DNA from: Antarcticimicrobium sp040365005
GTDB taxonomy: Bacteria; Pseudomonadota; Alphaproteobacteria; Rhodobacterales; Rhodobacteraceae
DNA: 64,000 bases
Assembly: GCF_040365005.1 (NCBI RefSeq)
Contig: NZ_BAABWV010000006.1
Location: 62,001-126,000, forward strand
Direction of reading: 5' to 3'
Shown: piece after piece, positions 9,295 through 17,809 of the stretch
How the letters are laid out: the number at the start of each line of letters is the position of its first letter
Numbering within the stretch: position 1 is the stretch's first letter
Position numbers and translations under genes: made by a program
The notes under the pieces: model-generated
Seen by the model: the letters and a program-made list of their open reading frames with translations, nothing else
Databases searched by the model: none
Told to the model about the DNA's origin: nothing

Positions 9295-10056
9295 ATGGAC
9301 ACGACACGCCGTGGCTTTCTTGGGACCGTCGGAAAGGTGACCATCGGGGCCGCCGCCTCGGTCGCGGGGGCCAGCCGGTCCGCAACGGCCGCCCCACAAT
9401 CCAGCACGGCGGACGGCACTGCCGCCCATTGGGGGATGGTCGTCGATCTGCGCAAATGCATCGGGTGTCAGGCCTGCACCGTCGCCTGCATCATGGAAAA
9501 CGATGTGCCCGAGGACGCCTTTCGCACCCATGTTTCCGTCTATGAACTGGTGAAGGACGGCCAGGACCCGGCAATGGTGATGTTGCCCCGTCTGTGCAAT
9601 CATTGCGACGATCCGCCCTGCCTACCGGTCTGTCCGGTCGAAGCGACATTCAAGGCCGAGAATGGCGAGGTGCTGGTCGATGCCTCCAAGTGCGTCGGCT
9701 GCGCCTATTGCGTGCAGGCCTGCCCCTATGACGCGCGGTTCATCAATCACGAAACCCAGGTCGCGGACAAATGCACCTTTTGCTTCCACCGCACGCAGGC
9801 GGGGCTTTTGCCGGCCTGTGTCGAGACCTGCGTCGGTGGCGCGCGCAATTTCGGCGATCTGAACGATCCCGAAAGCGAAGTCTCGAGAATGCTGCGCGAG
9901 AACGAGGTCTCGGTGTTGCGGCCCGAAATGCACACCAATCCCAATGTCTACTACATCGGCCTTGATGACGTGCTCGACGGGCGGGTCGCAGGTGAAGCCG
10001 CGTATAAACCGCCGCTGGAAACCGCACATGGGGCCACTCATGAGGAGGGCGCGTGA
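9295..10056 (+). CDS. ttrB: Tetrathionate reductase iron-sulfur subunit TtrB
   Basis: The 253-residue electron-transfer subunit has an N-terminal twin-arginine signal (TRRGFLGTVGK). Four cysteine sets for [4Fe-4S] clusters follow: CIGCQACTVAC, CNHCDDPPCLPVC, CVGCAYCVQAC and CTFC...CVETC. It passes electrons from the TtrC quinol site to TtrA in the periplasm. The ATG follows AAAGGATCAGCCAA. It overlaps ttrC by one base. The cysteine pattern alone fits the wider DMSO-reductase family; the ttr neighbours fix the assignment. Confidence 0.93.
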   Translation: MDTTRRGFLGTVGKVTIGAAASVAGASRSATAAPQSSTADGTAAHWGMVVDLRKCIGCQACTVACIMENDVPEDAFRTHVSVYELVKDGQDPAMVMLPRLCNHCDDPPCLPVCPVEATFKAENGEVLVDASKCVGCAYCVQACPYDARFINHETQVADKCTFCFHRTQAGLLPACVETCVGGARNFGDLNDPESEVSRMLRENEVSVLRPEMHTNPNVYYIGLDDVLDGRVAGEAAYKPPLETAHGATHEEGA

Positions 10057-11171
10057 TGGGCTATCAGGTTCATGAACTTGTCGGCGCAGTGCACGAGGCG
10101 GCATGGCTGCCCTGGGCTGTGCAATATTTCTTTCTGATTGCCGTCTCTTCCACGGCGCTGCTGATTGCCTTGCCGGGGTTCGCCCTTGGTCGGGAGGGCG
10201 CGCTGCCCGCCTCGCGCCTGGCGTTGATGGTCGCGGTCACGACCGGGATCACGGCCCCCATCGCCCTGCTGGCGGATTTGCACCAGCCGTTCCGCTTTTG
10301 GGAATTCTTCGTCTATACGCACCGCACGTCCTGGATGGCCTGGGGCGCATGGGTGGTGCCCAGTTACGTGGCCTTGACGCTGGGTTTTGCATGGGCCGTG
10401 CATCGCCCCGCCTTTTTCCAGATGGGGCAAGACACCTGGCGTTTTGCATGGCTGTTTCGCCTTTTGAGCCTTGGGGGTTCGGGCAATGCCTTTGCCCCGC
10501 TGATCGGGATCGGCGCCGGCATCGCGGCCCTGGGCATTCTGACCTATACCGGGATGGAGGTCATGATCGTGCGGGCGCGTCCGCTTTGGAACACGCCCTT
10601 CCTGCCGTTGCAATTCGCTGCAACCGGGGCCGTGGGGGCGCTGGGCGTCATGCTCGTTCTGGAACGCAGCCTGAGCCGTGACGGGGATCTCGAGGCCGCG
10701 TTGAACCGCCGTCTGGCTATCGCACTGGGCCTCGTCTCCGTGCTTGGTGGGCTTTGGTTCGCCTTGGCGATTTCGGGCCTTTCGCCCCGCCATAGCGAGG
10801 CTTTGGCTTCGGTGGCCGGGTTTCCGACATGGCAGAAGATCGCCGCTTGGGGGGCCCTGTCCATTGTCGTGCCCTTCGTGATCGCGCTTGTCCTCCCGCG
10901 CCGGTCCGGCTGGGTCACGGGCCTGATCGCCATCCATGCCGCGTGGATGTTCCGCTGGACCGTGTTCATGGGCGGGCAAGCCGTGCCCAAGGTCGGATCC
11001 GGCCTTTACGACGCGCTGATGCCGTCCGGGCTGTCGGGGTTGATGGGGGTGATCGGCACCTTCGGGCTCTGGCTGTTCCTGCTCATCGCCTACACCACCT
11101 TCGTGCCATGGACCCTGGCCGGTCGACCCGACAACGCTCGGACCGCCGCCGACCCAGCCCGTTCCATCTGA
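10056..11171 (+). CDS. ttrC: Tetrathionate reductase membrane subunit TtrC (NrfD/PsrC-like)
   Basis: The ~371-residue integral membrane protein has about nine hydrophobic segments. It has NrfD-family features such as LPLLADLHQPFRFWEF-like and THRTSWMAWGAWVVPSY blocks. It oxidises membrane quinol and anchors TtrAB. The ATG at 10056 shares a base with the ttrB stop (TGATG) and follows AGGAGG at 10042-10047; a GTG one codon earlier is also possible. The gene lies between ttrB and ttrA, the usual ttrBCA order. Confidence 0.92.
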   Translation: MGYQVHELVGAVHEAAWLPWAVQYFFLIAVSSTALLIALPGFALGREGALPASRLALMVAVTTGITAPIALLADLHQPFRFWEFFVYTHRTSWMAWGAWVVPSYVALTLGFAWAVHRPAFFQMGQDTWRFAWLFRLLSLGGSGNAFAPLIGIGAGIAALGILTYTGMEVMIVRARPLWNTPFLPLQFAATGAVGALGVMLVLERSLSRDGDLEAALNRRLAIALGLVSVLGGLWFALAISGLSPRHSEALASVAGFPTWQKIAAWGALSIVVPFVIALVLPRRSGWVTGLIAIHAAWMFRWTVFMGGQAVPKVGSGLYDALMPSGLSGLMGVIGTFGLWLFLLIAYTTFVPWTLAGRPDNARTAADPARSI

Positions 11172-11184
11172 GGAGAACAAGAAA

Positions 11185-14100
11185 ATGACCAACCGTCGCA
11201 ACATCCTCAAAGGGGTCGCCGCCGCAGGGGCCCTGGGCACATTCGGTGCGGGATACGCCGATACCGTGAAAAAGCTCGCCAAGGGCAAATGGTCCGGCGA
11301 GACCCCGCGCAACCAGCATCTGACCGGCAATTCGGTCCCCCCCGAGTTCGCCATCGACCCCGTGACCGGCGATGTCACGCCGAACCCCGATCAGGCGATG
11401 AGCTATACGATGTGCATCGGCTGCACGACCATGTGCGGGGTGCGTGTGCGCGTCGACAAGACGGCCAACAAGGTGCTGCGCGTTGCCGGCAATCCCTATT
11501 CCCCGATGAGCACGGACCCCTTCATCCCCTATGAGTCCTCGGTGGCCGAGAGTTTCGCCGCGATGGCCCAGGCGGGCAAGGGACAGGGGCTGACCAGCCG
11601 CTCCACCGCTTGCGGGCGCGGCAACGCCGTTCTCGAACAGGTGGACAATCCGCGCCGCGTGCTGCAACCGCTCAAGCGCGTCGGTCCGCGCGGGTCGGGC
11701 AAGTGGCAAACCATCAGTTTCGATCAGCTGCTCGAAGAAGTGGTCGAAGGTGGCGACCTGTTCGGCGAAGGCCCGGTTGCCGGTCTGCGCGAGATCCGCG
11801 ATCTCGAGACACCCGCGCTTGAAGGCGCGCCGGAATTCGGCCCGCGCGCCAATCATCTGGTCTGGATGAACTGTGTCGATGACGGGCGGGACAGTTTCGT
11901 GTTGCGCTGGCTCAAGCAGAGCTTTGGCTCCAACAACTTCACCCGCCACGGCAGCTATTGTGGCGGGGCCTATCGCTCTGGCTCGGGGGCGATGTTCGGC
12001 AACTTCAAATCCATGCCGCACGCCAAGCCCGACTTTTCCAATGCCGAGTTTATCATTTTCGCCGGCACCGCCCCGGGCAACGCGGGCAACCCGTTCAAAC
12101 GGATCGGCACCCTTGTCGCCAAGGCGCGCTCGGACGGTGATCTGAGCTATGTGGTGGTCGACCCTGTGCTCAACCATGCGCAGAACGGCCCTTCGGGCGA
12201 GCGGTCGCGCTGGCTGCCGATCAGGCCGGGCACGGATGGTGCGATGGCCATGGCGATGATGCGCTGGATATTCGAGAACGACCGCTATGATGCGGGCTAT
12301 CTGGCGAACCCTTCGAAAGCGGCGGCAGATGCGGCGGGCGAGGCCAGTTGGTCGAACGCCACCCATCTTGTGATCACCGACCCCGACCACCCGCGCCACG
12401 GCCATTGCCTGCGCGGCTCCGACCTCGGGCTGCCGATCGAAGGCGAGGCCTATTCCGGTGCCGATCCCTTCATGGTGGCCTCGCCTGCCGGGGCCGTGCC
12501 AGCGGGCGCTGCGGCCGCGCCCTTGTTCCATGAGGGGATGGTCGAGACGGAGACCGGGCCGGTGGCGGTCAAGACCGCGCTCACCCTGCTGCGCGAAGAG
12601 GCCCTGTCGCGCGACATCGCGGATTATGCCACGGATTGCGGCATCCCCGAGGACAAGCTTATCGAACTGGCGCGGGAATTCACCAGCCACGGGCGCAAGG
12701 CCGCCGTCAGCAGCCATGGCGGCATGATGTCCGGCACCGGGTTCTATAATGCCTATGCGCTGATGATGCTGAACACGTTGATCGGCAATCTGAACTGGAA
12801 GGGCGGCACGATGATCGCCGGCGGCGGCTTCCCCGAGACCAAGGGGCCGGCCTATGACCTGAAGTCCTTCCCCGGCGCGGTGAAAGCCAAGGGGCTGCCA
12901 TTCGGGCGCAACGTCCCCTACGAGAAAACCTCCGAATACAAGGCAAAGAAAGCCACGGGCGCTGCTTATCCGGCGGATGGGCCGTGGTATCCCAACGCGC
13001 CGGGTCTTGCGACGGAATGGATGTCGTCTCTGGTCAATGGCTATCCCTACAAGGCCGAGGCACTGATCTTCCGCAATACCAACCCGGTCTACGGCGTTCC
13101 GGGCGTGGCGCACCTGGTGGACAAGCTGAAAGACCCCGCCGTGGTCCCGCTGATCATCTCGATTGATCCGTTCATCAACGAAAGCTCGGCGATCTCGGAT
13201 TACATCGTGCCGGACTCGGTGATGTACGAGACATGGGGCTTTACCAAGCCTTGGGGCGGGGTGGCGACGAAGGCCACCTGTGCCCGCTGGCCGGTGATCG
13301 AGCCGAAGATGGCGCAAAACGCCGAAGGCCAACGCATCGGCCTAGAGACATTCCTGATCGGTGTGGCCAAGCGCATGGGCTTGCCGGGCTTTGGCGACGA
13401 GGCCATTCCGGATGCGCAGGGCAAGATGCATCCGCTCAACCGCGCCGAGGACTGGTATCTGCGCGGGGCGGTGAATGTGGCCATGACCGGCGAACCCGTG
13501 TCTGATGCCACGGACGAGGATATCGAGTTGTCCAATGTCGCGCGTATTCTGGATGATCTGAAAGCCACGCTGAAACCTTCGGAATGGCGCAAGGCTGCGA
13601 CGATCTATGCCAAGGGCGGGCGCTACGAGAACATCGAACACAGCTATCAGGGCGACCGGGCCAGCCATGCCTTTGACGCGCCGATGCTGGTCTGGAACGA
13701 GCAATTGGGATCGTTCCGCCGCGCCACCACCGGCACCGGGCTTCCGGGCACGCCGGCATGGCGCGCGCCGGAATTCGCCGATGGCACGAAAGTGAGCGAC
13801 CACTACCCCCGCGAAGACTGGCCGATCCAGATCGTCAGTTTCAAATCCCCGTTGCAGAACTCCTACTCGGTCGGGGCGAAATCGCTGCTGCGGATCGTCG
13901 CCTCGAACCCGGTGAACGTGGGGCGGGCGCTGGCCGAGGCCCATGGCATCAAAACCGGCGACATGGTGCGGTTGACGACGCCCGGCGGCAGGCTTGAAAG
14001 CGTGGCCGTGGTGCGGGACGGCATCGCCGCAGACACGGTTGCCATCGAACACGGCTTTGGCCACCGGGGCTTTGGCGCGCAGGACATTACCATCGACGGC

Positions 14101-14256
14101 GCGACACTGGCGGCCGATCCGCGACTCGCGGCAGGCGTTTTGCTCAACGATATCGGGATGTTGGACCCGACACGGGAGAAGGCCGGCGTCTGGGTGGACC
14201 CGGTGTCAGGCACCGCCGTTCGGCAAGGGCTCCCGGCCCGGATCGAGCGTATCTGA
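11185..14256 (+). CDS. ttrA: Tetrathionate reductase catalytic subunit TtrA (molybdopterin)
   Basis: The 1023-residue Mo-bis-PGD oxidoreductase reduces tetrathionate to thiosulfate in the periplasm. It has a twin-arginine leader (NRRNILKG). Cysteines at 77, 80, 84 and about 143 are placed to bind a [4Fe-4S] cluster. Cys259 in HGSYCGGAYRSG is the probable Mo ligand, as in the TtrA/SrrA/ArrA group. A C-terminal molydop-binding region is present (SNPVNVGRALAEAHGIKTGDMVRL). The ATG follows GAGGAGAACAAGAAA. Length and the ttrBCA order support TtrA over arsenate or selenate reductases, which cannot be fully excluded by reading alone. Confidence 0.93.
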   Translation: MTNRRNILKGVAAAGALGTFGAGYADTVKKLAKGKWSGETPRNQHLTGNSVPPEFAIDPVTGDVTPNPDQAMSYTMCIGCTTMCGVRVRVDKTANKVLRVAGNPYSPMSTDPFIPYESSVAESFAAMAQAGKGQGLTSRSTACGRGNAVLEQVDNPRRVLQPLKRVGPRGSGKWQTISFDQLLEEVVEGGDLFGEGPVAGLREIRDLETPALEGAPEFGPRANHLVWMNCVDDGRDSFVLRWLKQSFGSNNFTRHGSYCGGAYRSGSGAMFGNFKSMPHAKPDFSNAEFIIFAGTAPGNAGNPFKRIGTLVAKARSDGDLSYVVVDPVLNHAQNGPSGERSRWLPIRPGTDGAMAMAMMRWIFENDRYDAGYLANPSKAAADAAGEASWSNATHLVITDPDHPRHGHCLRGSDLGLPIEGEAYSGADPFMVASPAGAVPAGAAAAPLFHEGMVETETGPVAVKTALTLLREEALSRDIADYATDCGIPEDKLIELAREFTSHGRKAAVSSHGGMMSGTGFYNAYALMMLNTLIGNLNWKGGTMIAGGGFPETKGPAYDLKSFPGAVKAKGLPFGRNVPYEKTSEYKAKKATGAAYPADGPWYPNAPGLATEWMSSLVNGYPYKAEALIFRNTNPVYGVPGVAHLVDKLKDPAVVPLIISIDPFINESSAISDYIVPDSVMYETWGFTKPWGGVATKATCARWPVIEPKMAQNAEGQRIGLETFLIGVAKRMGLPGFGDEAIPDAQGKMHPLNRAEDWYLRGAVNVAMTGEPVSDATDEDIELSNVARILDDLKATLKPSEWRKAATIYAKGGRYENIEHSYQGDRASHAFDAPMLVWNEQLGSFRRATTGTGLPGTPAWRAPEFADGTKVSDHYPREDWPIQIVSFKSPLQNSYSVGAKSLLRIVASNPVNVGRALAEAHGIKTGDMVRLTTPGGRLESVAVVRDGIAADTVAIEHGFGHRGFGAQDITIDGATLAADPRLAAGVLLNDIGMLDPTREKAGVWVDPVSGTAVRQGLPARIERI

Positions 14257-14336
14257 AGGCGCGGAAATTCGATCTGCGCGTGCGGCCGGTCCGTTTATTT
14301 CCCTGGCGCCGGCCGCATTCTCAGAGCGGTTCCGGC

Positions 14337-14495
14337 TGAATCGTCCCGGTTTTCCGGATACCTGTTGCTTCTCGTCACGCGATCATATCGAGCGCGTGGC
14401 GCCGCGCGCAGAAGGTCTCTTCAGCCTCGGTCGGCGGGATGTTTCCAATCGGCCCGAGCGGGCGGCGGGTGTTGACCCAATCGACCCAGCCGAGG
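14337..14495 (-). mobile_element. Decayed IS3-family insertion sequence (transposase 3' end and terminal repeat)
   Basis: Read on the minus strand, a frame ends with LGWVDWVNTRRPLGPIGNIP, then PTEAEETFCARR and a TGA at 14375-14377. This is the hallmark C-terminus of IS3-family OrfB integrases (WVDWFNxRRLLxPIGNIPPAEAE). Beyond the stop, 14337-14358 reads TGAATCGTCCCGG... on the plus strand, matching the usual TGAACCGCCCCGG-type IS3 terminus. Nothing upstream of the LGWVDW segment looks like transposase, so only one end of the element survives. It lies between ttrA and tRNA-Ser. Confidence 0.75.
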
Positions 14496-14554
14496 GTTCT
14501 TCCCCTGTTTCCGGCCGAGACCGGAGGGCGCGCCACCGAGATGGCTCTGGCAAG

Positions 14555-14583
14555 ACGCCCCGCCCGAAACGGTGGGGCGTTTT
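14555..14583 (+). terminator. Probable terminator downstream of the ttr block
   Basis: A 10-bp stem (ACGCCCCGCC/GGTGGGGCGT, one G-U) with a 6-nt loop runs directly into TTTT. It is about 300 bases after ttrA, beyond the IS remnant. It could end ttr transcription or an older transcript now lost. Confidence 0.6.
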
Positions 14584-14746
14584 GGGTAGTGGGGACTCAG
14601 AATGGGCCCCGCCTTACGCCCGGCCATGGCACAGCCGGTGCATTCAGCAGTTGGAAATCCTTCATAGTATGACGTTTCCTCCGCAATCCCGTGTATGAAG
14701 GCCCCGTGCACAGAAATGGATATTATCAAACCTTTCCGTGGCTTGG

Positions 14747-14836
14747 TGGCGGGGAGACAGGGATTCGAACCCTGGGAACGCTCTCACGCTCAACGGTTTT
14801 CAAGACCGCCGCATTCGACCACTCTGCCACCTCCCC
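14747..14836 (-). tRNA. tRNA-Ser (anticodon UGA)
   Basis: A 90-nt class II tRNA with CCA encoded at its 3' end. The acceptor is GGGGAGG/TCTCCCC with one G-U. The anticodon loop CTTGAAA gives UGA. The long variable arm (GAGCG...CGCTC-like) is typical of serine tRNAs. The T loop TTCGAAT is present. Confidence 0.95.
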
Positions 14837-15055
14837 GGCATCGCGGGGTGTAAGACGCGCGGCGCGGTCAGGCAAGGCCCCGCAGGGGAATTCTTGCCGA
14901 GTGCGCCGCGCCGTGCTTTTCATACCGCCGTGGCCGCGTTATGATCTGGCCAACGGTCGCTTCCCGCCGGCGGGTGGGGGTGGCTGCACGACCGGGACAA
15001 CCGGCGCGGGGCGCACGCACGCTTGGGGGCGTCGGTCCGCCGACAGGCAAGGAAC

Positions 15056-16003
15056 ATGAAGATGGATCGAGTATTTCGTGCGATCGGGCGCCCGTTTTGT
15101 ACAGGTGGCCGTCGCGTGCGTTTCGCGCTGTTTCTGGGCGTCGCCGGGGCACTGGCCGGCTGCGAGGAGGGCGCGCAGATGCCGGCCTTCCTGCAATCCA
15201 AGGACGCCGCCGAGGAAAGCGCGCCGGCCCAGAACACCCGCACCAAGCTGATCGAGCGCGACGTCGAGGCGCCCGAGGTGTTCCAGGTGACCGAAGCCGG
15301 TCTCTGGGACGGGCGGCCGTCGCTGGGCGGGGTCTGGGTCGCGCACCCGGACGTCAAGGACCCCGAGCGGGTGATCATCCGCAATTCCGCGAACGGCAAG
15401 TTCGTGATCGGCGCCCTGTTCCGGCGCGAGCGCGCGATTCCCGGCCCGCGCATCCAGGCCTCCTCAGATGCCGCCGCAGCGCTGGGGATGCTGGCCGGTG
15501 CGCCGGTCGAGTTGAACGTGACCGCGCTGCGCCGGGAAACCGTCGAGCCCGAACCCGCCCCCGAGGCGACCGAGCCGGACGCCCCAGAGGCCGCCGCAAA
15601 GGTCGAACAGACCACGCTTGACCCGGTCGCCGGAGCGGCGGCGGCAATCGAGGCCGCCGCGCCGACGAAGAAAACATCGAAGAAAACGGCGAAAAAGCCG
15701 GCGGCCAAAGCGAAAACACCTCCCGCGAAACCGGCCGCAGCCCAACCGGCCAAGCCGAAAGCCTCGAAGCTGAGCAAGCCCTTTATCCAGATCGGCATCT
15801 TCAGCGTGAAGGCCAATGCGGAACGGACCGCCAACCAGATGCGCGGGGCCGGCATGGTGCCCACCGTGCGCGAACAGGAATCGAACGGAAAACGCTTCTG
15901 GCGGGTTGTCGTCGGCCCCGCGCGGAACACCTCGGAACGCGCCACCCTCTTGAAGAAAGTGAAGGAAACCGGATTCTCGGATGCCTATGCTGTCACCAAC
16001 TAA
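15056..16003 (+). CDS. SPOR-domain lipoprotein
   Basis: The 315-residue product begins with a hydrophobic segment ending in a lipobox (LFLGVAGALAGC). It has an Ala/Pro/Lys-rich linker with strongly basic Lys repeats (about residues 200-245) and a C-terminal SPOR domain (FIQIGIFSVKANAERTANQM...WRVVVGP). SPOR domains bind denuded septal peptidoglycan, so a division-site role is likely. The ATG at 15056 follows AAGGA. The stop lies inside the start of the downstream carboxypeptidase gene, an operon with related peptidoglycan function. Confidence 0.88.
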   Translation: MKMDRVFRAIGRPFCTGGRRVRFALFLGVAGALAGCEEGAQMPAFLQSKDAAEESAPAQNTRTKLIERDVEAPEVFQVTEAGLWDGRPSLGGVWVAHPDVKDPERVIIRNSANGKFVIGALFRRERAIPGPRIQASSDAAAALGMLAGAPVELNVTALRRETVEPEPAPEATEPDAPEAAAKVEQTTLDPVAGAAAAIEAAAPTKKTSKKTAKKPAAKAKTPPAKPAAAQPAKPKASKLSKPFIQIGIFSVKANAERTANQMRGAGMVPTVREQESNGKRFWRVVVGPARNTSERATLLKKVKETGFSDAYAVTN

Positions 16004-17186
16004 CCCCCGCCTGACCCGGATCGCCGGGGCGCTGCGCCTGACCTCGGTCGCGTTCGCCGCCGCGCTTTTCGCCCTGCCCGCCTTGGCCTTCGAGACGCGC
16101 GGCAGCGCGGCCTATGTGCTCGACGTCGGCACCGGCACGGTACTGTTGTCGAAGGACGCGGACCAGCCGCGCCCGCCGGCCTCGATGTCCAAGCTGATGA
16201 CGCTCTACGTCGCCTTCGAGGCGCTGCGGGACGGGCGGCTGACGCTGGACGAACGGCTGCCGGTCAGCGAACACGCGATGAGCTACAAGGGCTCGACCAT
16301 GTTCCTCGACACCACCGACCGGGTCCGGGTCGAGGACCTGCTGCGCGGTATCATCGTGTTGTCGGGCAATGACGCCTGCGTGGTACTCGCCGAGGCGCTG
16401 AGCCCCGATGGCACCGAGGCCGGCTTTGCCCGCTACATGACCGAACGGGCACGGCAGATGGGCATGATGCACTCGACCTTTTCCAATGCCAACGGCTGGC
16501 CGGCGGCAGGGCACCTGATGTCCGTGCACGATCTGGCGATCCTGGCCACTCACATCATCACCGATTTCCCCGAGTATTACCCGCTATTCTCGGAAACCGA
16601 GTTCGCCTTTGACGGCCGCGCGCCCTCGAACACGCGCAACCGCAACCCGCTGCTGGGGCTGGGGATCGGCGCCGACGGGCTCAAGACCGGCCATACCGAG
16701 GAGGCCGGCTACGGCCTTGTCGGGTCAGCCAGCCAGGGCGGCCGCCGGGTGGTCTTCGTGGTCTCGGGTCTGAGCAGCAAGGAGGCGCGCGCCGACGAGG
16801 CCGAGGCCGTGGTTAACTGGTCGTTTCGCCAATTTGCCGAAAAGACTGTCCTCAACGCCGAAACGCCGATCGCCCAGGCCGAGGTCTTCATGGGACGCGA
16901 CGCGACGGTAGGGCTGGTGGCGCCGGAGGACGTGAAAACCCTGCTGCCCGCCATCTCCGGGTCCGAAGTGCCGGCAGAGGTTGTCTATTCGGCCCCGATC
17001 AAGGCGCCGGTCACCCGGGGTCAGCAACTGGCCGAACTGGTGTTCGCCCCCGGCGACCTGGCCGAGGTGCGCTTTCCACTGGTGGCCGAACGTGACGTGC
17101 CGGTGGGCGGTTTCCTGGTGCGGGTGCAGACCGCGGCCAGCGCGCTCATCACGCGGTTCATCAACGGCCCCAAGGAGGTGATGTGA
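15981..17186 (+). CDS. D-alanyl-D-alanine carboxypeptidase (PBP5/6 type)
   Basis: The 401-residue low-molecular-mass penicillin-binding protein trims pentapeptides in periplasmic peptidoglycan. It has a signal peptide (to about residue 36) and the three active-site motifs: SMSK at 68-71, SGN at 128-130 and KTG at 235-237. A C-terminal beta-rich PBP5_C-like domain and an amphipathic end (SALITRFINGP) for membrane attachment follow. The ATG at 15981 overlaps the SPOR gene by 23 bases; ATG 15987 is an alternative. dacC- or dacF-like; the exact symbol is uncertain. Confidence 0.93.
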   Translation: MPMLSPTNPRLTRIAGALRLTSVAFAAALFALPALAFETRGSAAYVLDVGTGTVLLSKDADQPRPPASMSKLMTLYVAFEALRDGRLTLDERLPVSEHAMSYKGSTMFLDTTDRVRVEDLLRGIIVLSGNDACVVLAEALSPDGTEAGFARYMTERARQMGMMHSTFSNANGWPAAGHLMSVHDLAILATHIITDFPEYYPLFSETEFAFDGRAPSNTRNRNPLLGLGIGADGLKTGHTEEAGYGLVGSASQGGRRVVFVVSGLSSKEARADEAEAVVNWSFRQFAEKTVLNAETPIAQAEVFMGRDATVGLVAPEDVKTLLPAISGSEVPAEVVYSAPIKAPVTRGQQLAELVFAPGDLAEVRFPLVAERDVPVGGFLVRVQTAASALITRFINGPKEVM

Positions 17187-17809
17187 CCGCGTCCGGCTGT
17201 TTCGTCACCTTCGAGGGGATAGACGGCTCCGGCAAATCCACCCAGGCCCGCCGCCTGGCCGAGGCGCTGCGCGCCGAGGGGCATGAGGTCGTGTTGACGC
17301 GTGAGCCCGGCGGTTCGCCCGGGGCCGAGGAGATCCGCCGCCTGGTGCTCGAGGGCGACCCGGACCGCTGGTCGGCGGAAACCGAGATCCTGCTGTTCAC
17401 CGCCGCCCGCCGCGACCACCTGGAACGCACCATCACCCCGGCGCTGGCGGCGGGAAAGATCGTGATCTGCGACCGTTTCGCCGACAGTACCCGGATGTAC
17501 CAGGGGCTGTCGCGTGGCGATCTGCGCGCGCAGGTGGACCAGTTGCATACCCTGATGATCGGGCGCGAACCGGACCTGACCCTGCTGATCGACATGGATC
17601 CCGAGACCGGGCTGGCCCGCGCCAGGGGCCGCCAGGGCCACGAAGAACGGTTCGAGGATTTCGGCCCCGAGTTGCAACGGCGGATGCGCGCCGGTTTCCT
17701 GGCCCTGGCCAAGGAATTCGCCGACCGTTTCCGCGTGATCGACGGCGCCCGCCCGGAGGCAGAGGTCGCCGCCGACGTGCTGGCCCGCGTGCGCGAGGCA
17801 CTGGCATGA
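17183..17809 (+). CDS. tmk: Thymidylate kinase
   Basis: The 208-residue enzyme phosphorylates dTMP to dTDP. The P-loop is FEGIDGSGKST, with the TREPGG motif, the DR box (CDRFADSTRMYQG, with Phe in place of the common Tyr) and the lid region RGRQGHEERFE. The GTG start at 17183 overlaps the previous stop and has an almost perfect ribosome site (AAGGAGGTGAT at 17171-17181). It overlaps holB by ATGA. Confidence 0.96.
   Translation: MTASGCFVTFEGIDGSGKSTQARRLAEALRAEGHEVVLTREPGGSPGAEEIRRLVLEGDPDRWSAETEILLFTAARRDHLERTITPALAAGKIVICDRFADSTRMYQGLSRGDLRAQVDQLHTLMIGREPDLTLLIDMDPETGLARARGRQGHEERFEDFGPELQRRMRAGFLALAKEFADRFRVIDGARPEAEVAADVLARVREALA

Noticed and set aside
14421..14729. 102-codon minus-strand frame covering the IS relic
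   Set aside because: It is the wrong frame of the decayed transposase; the IS3-like residues appear only in the neighbouring frame.
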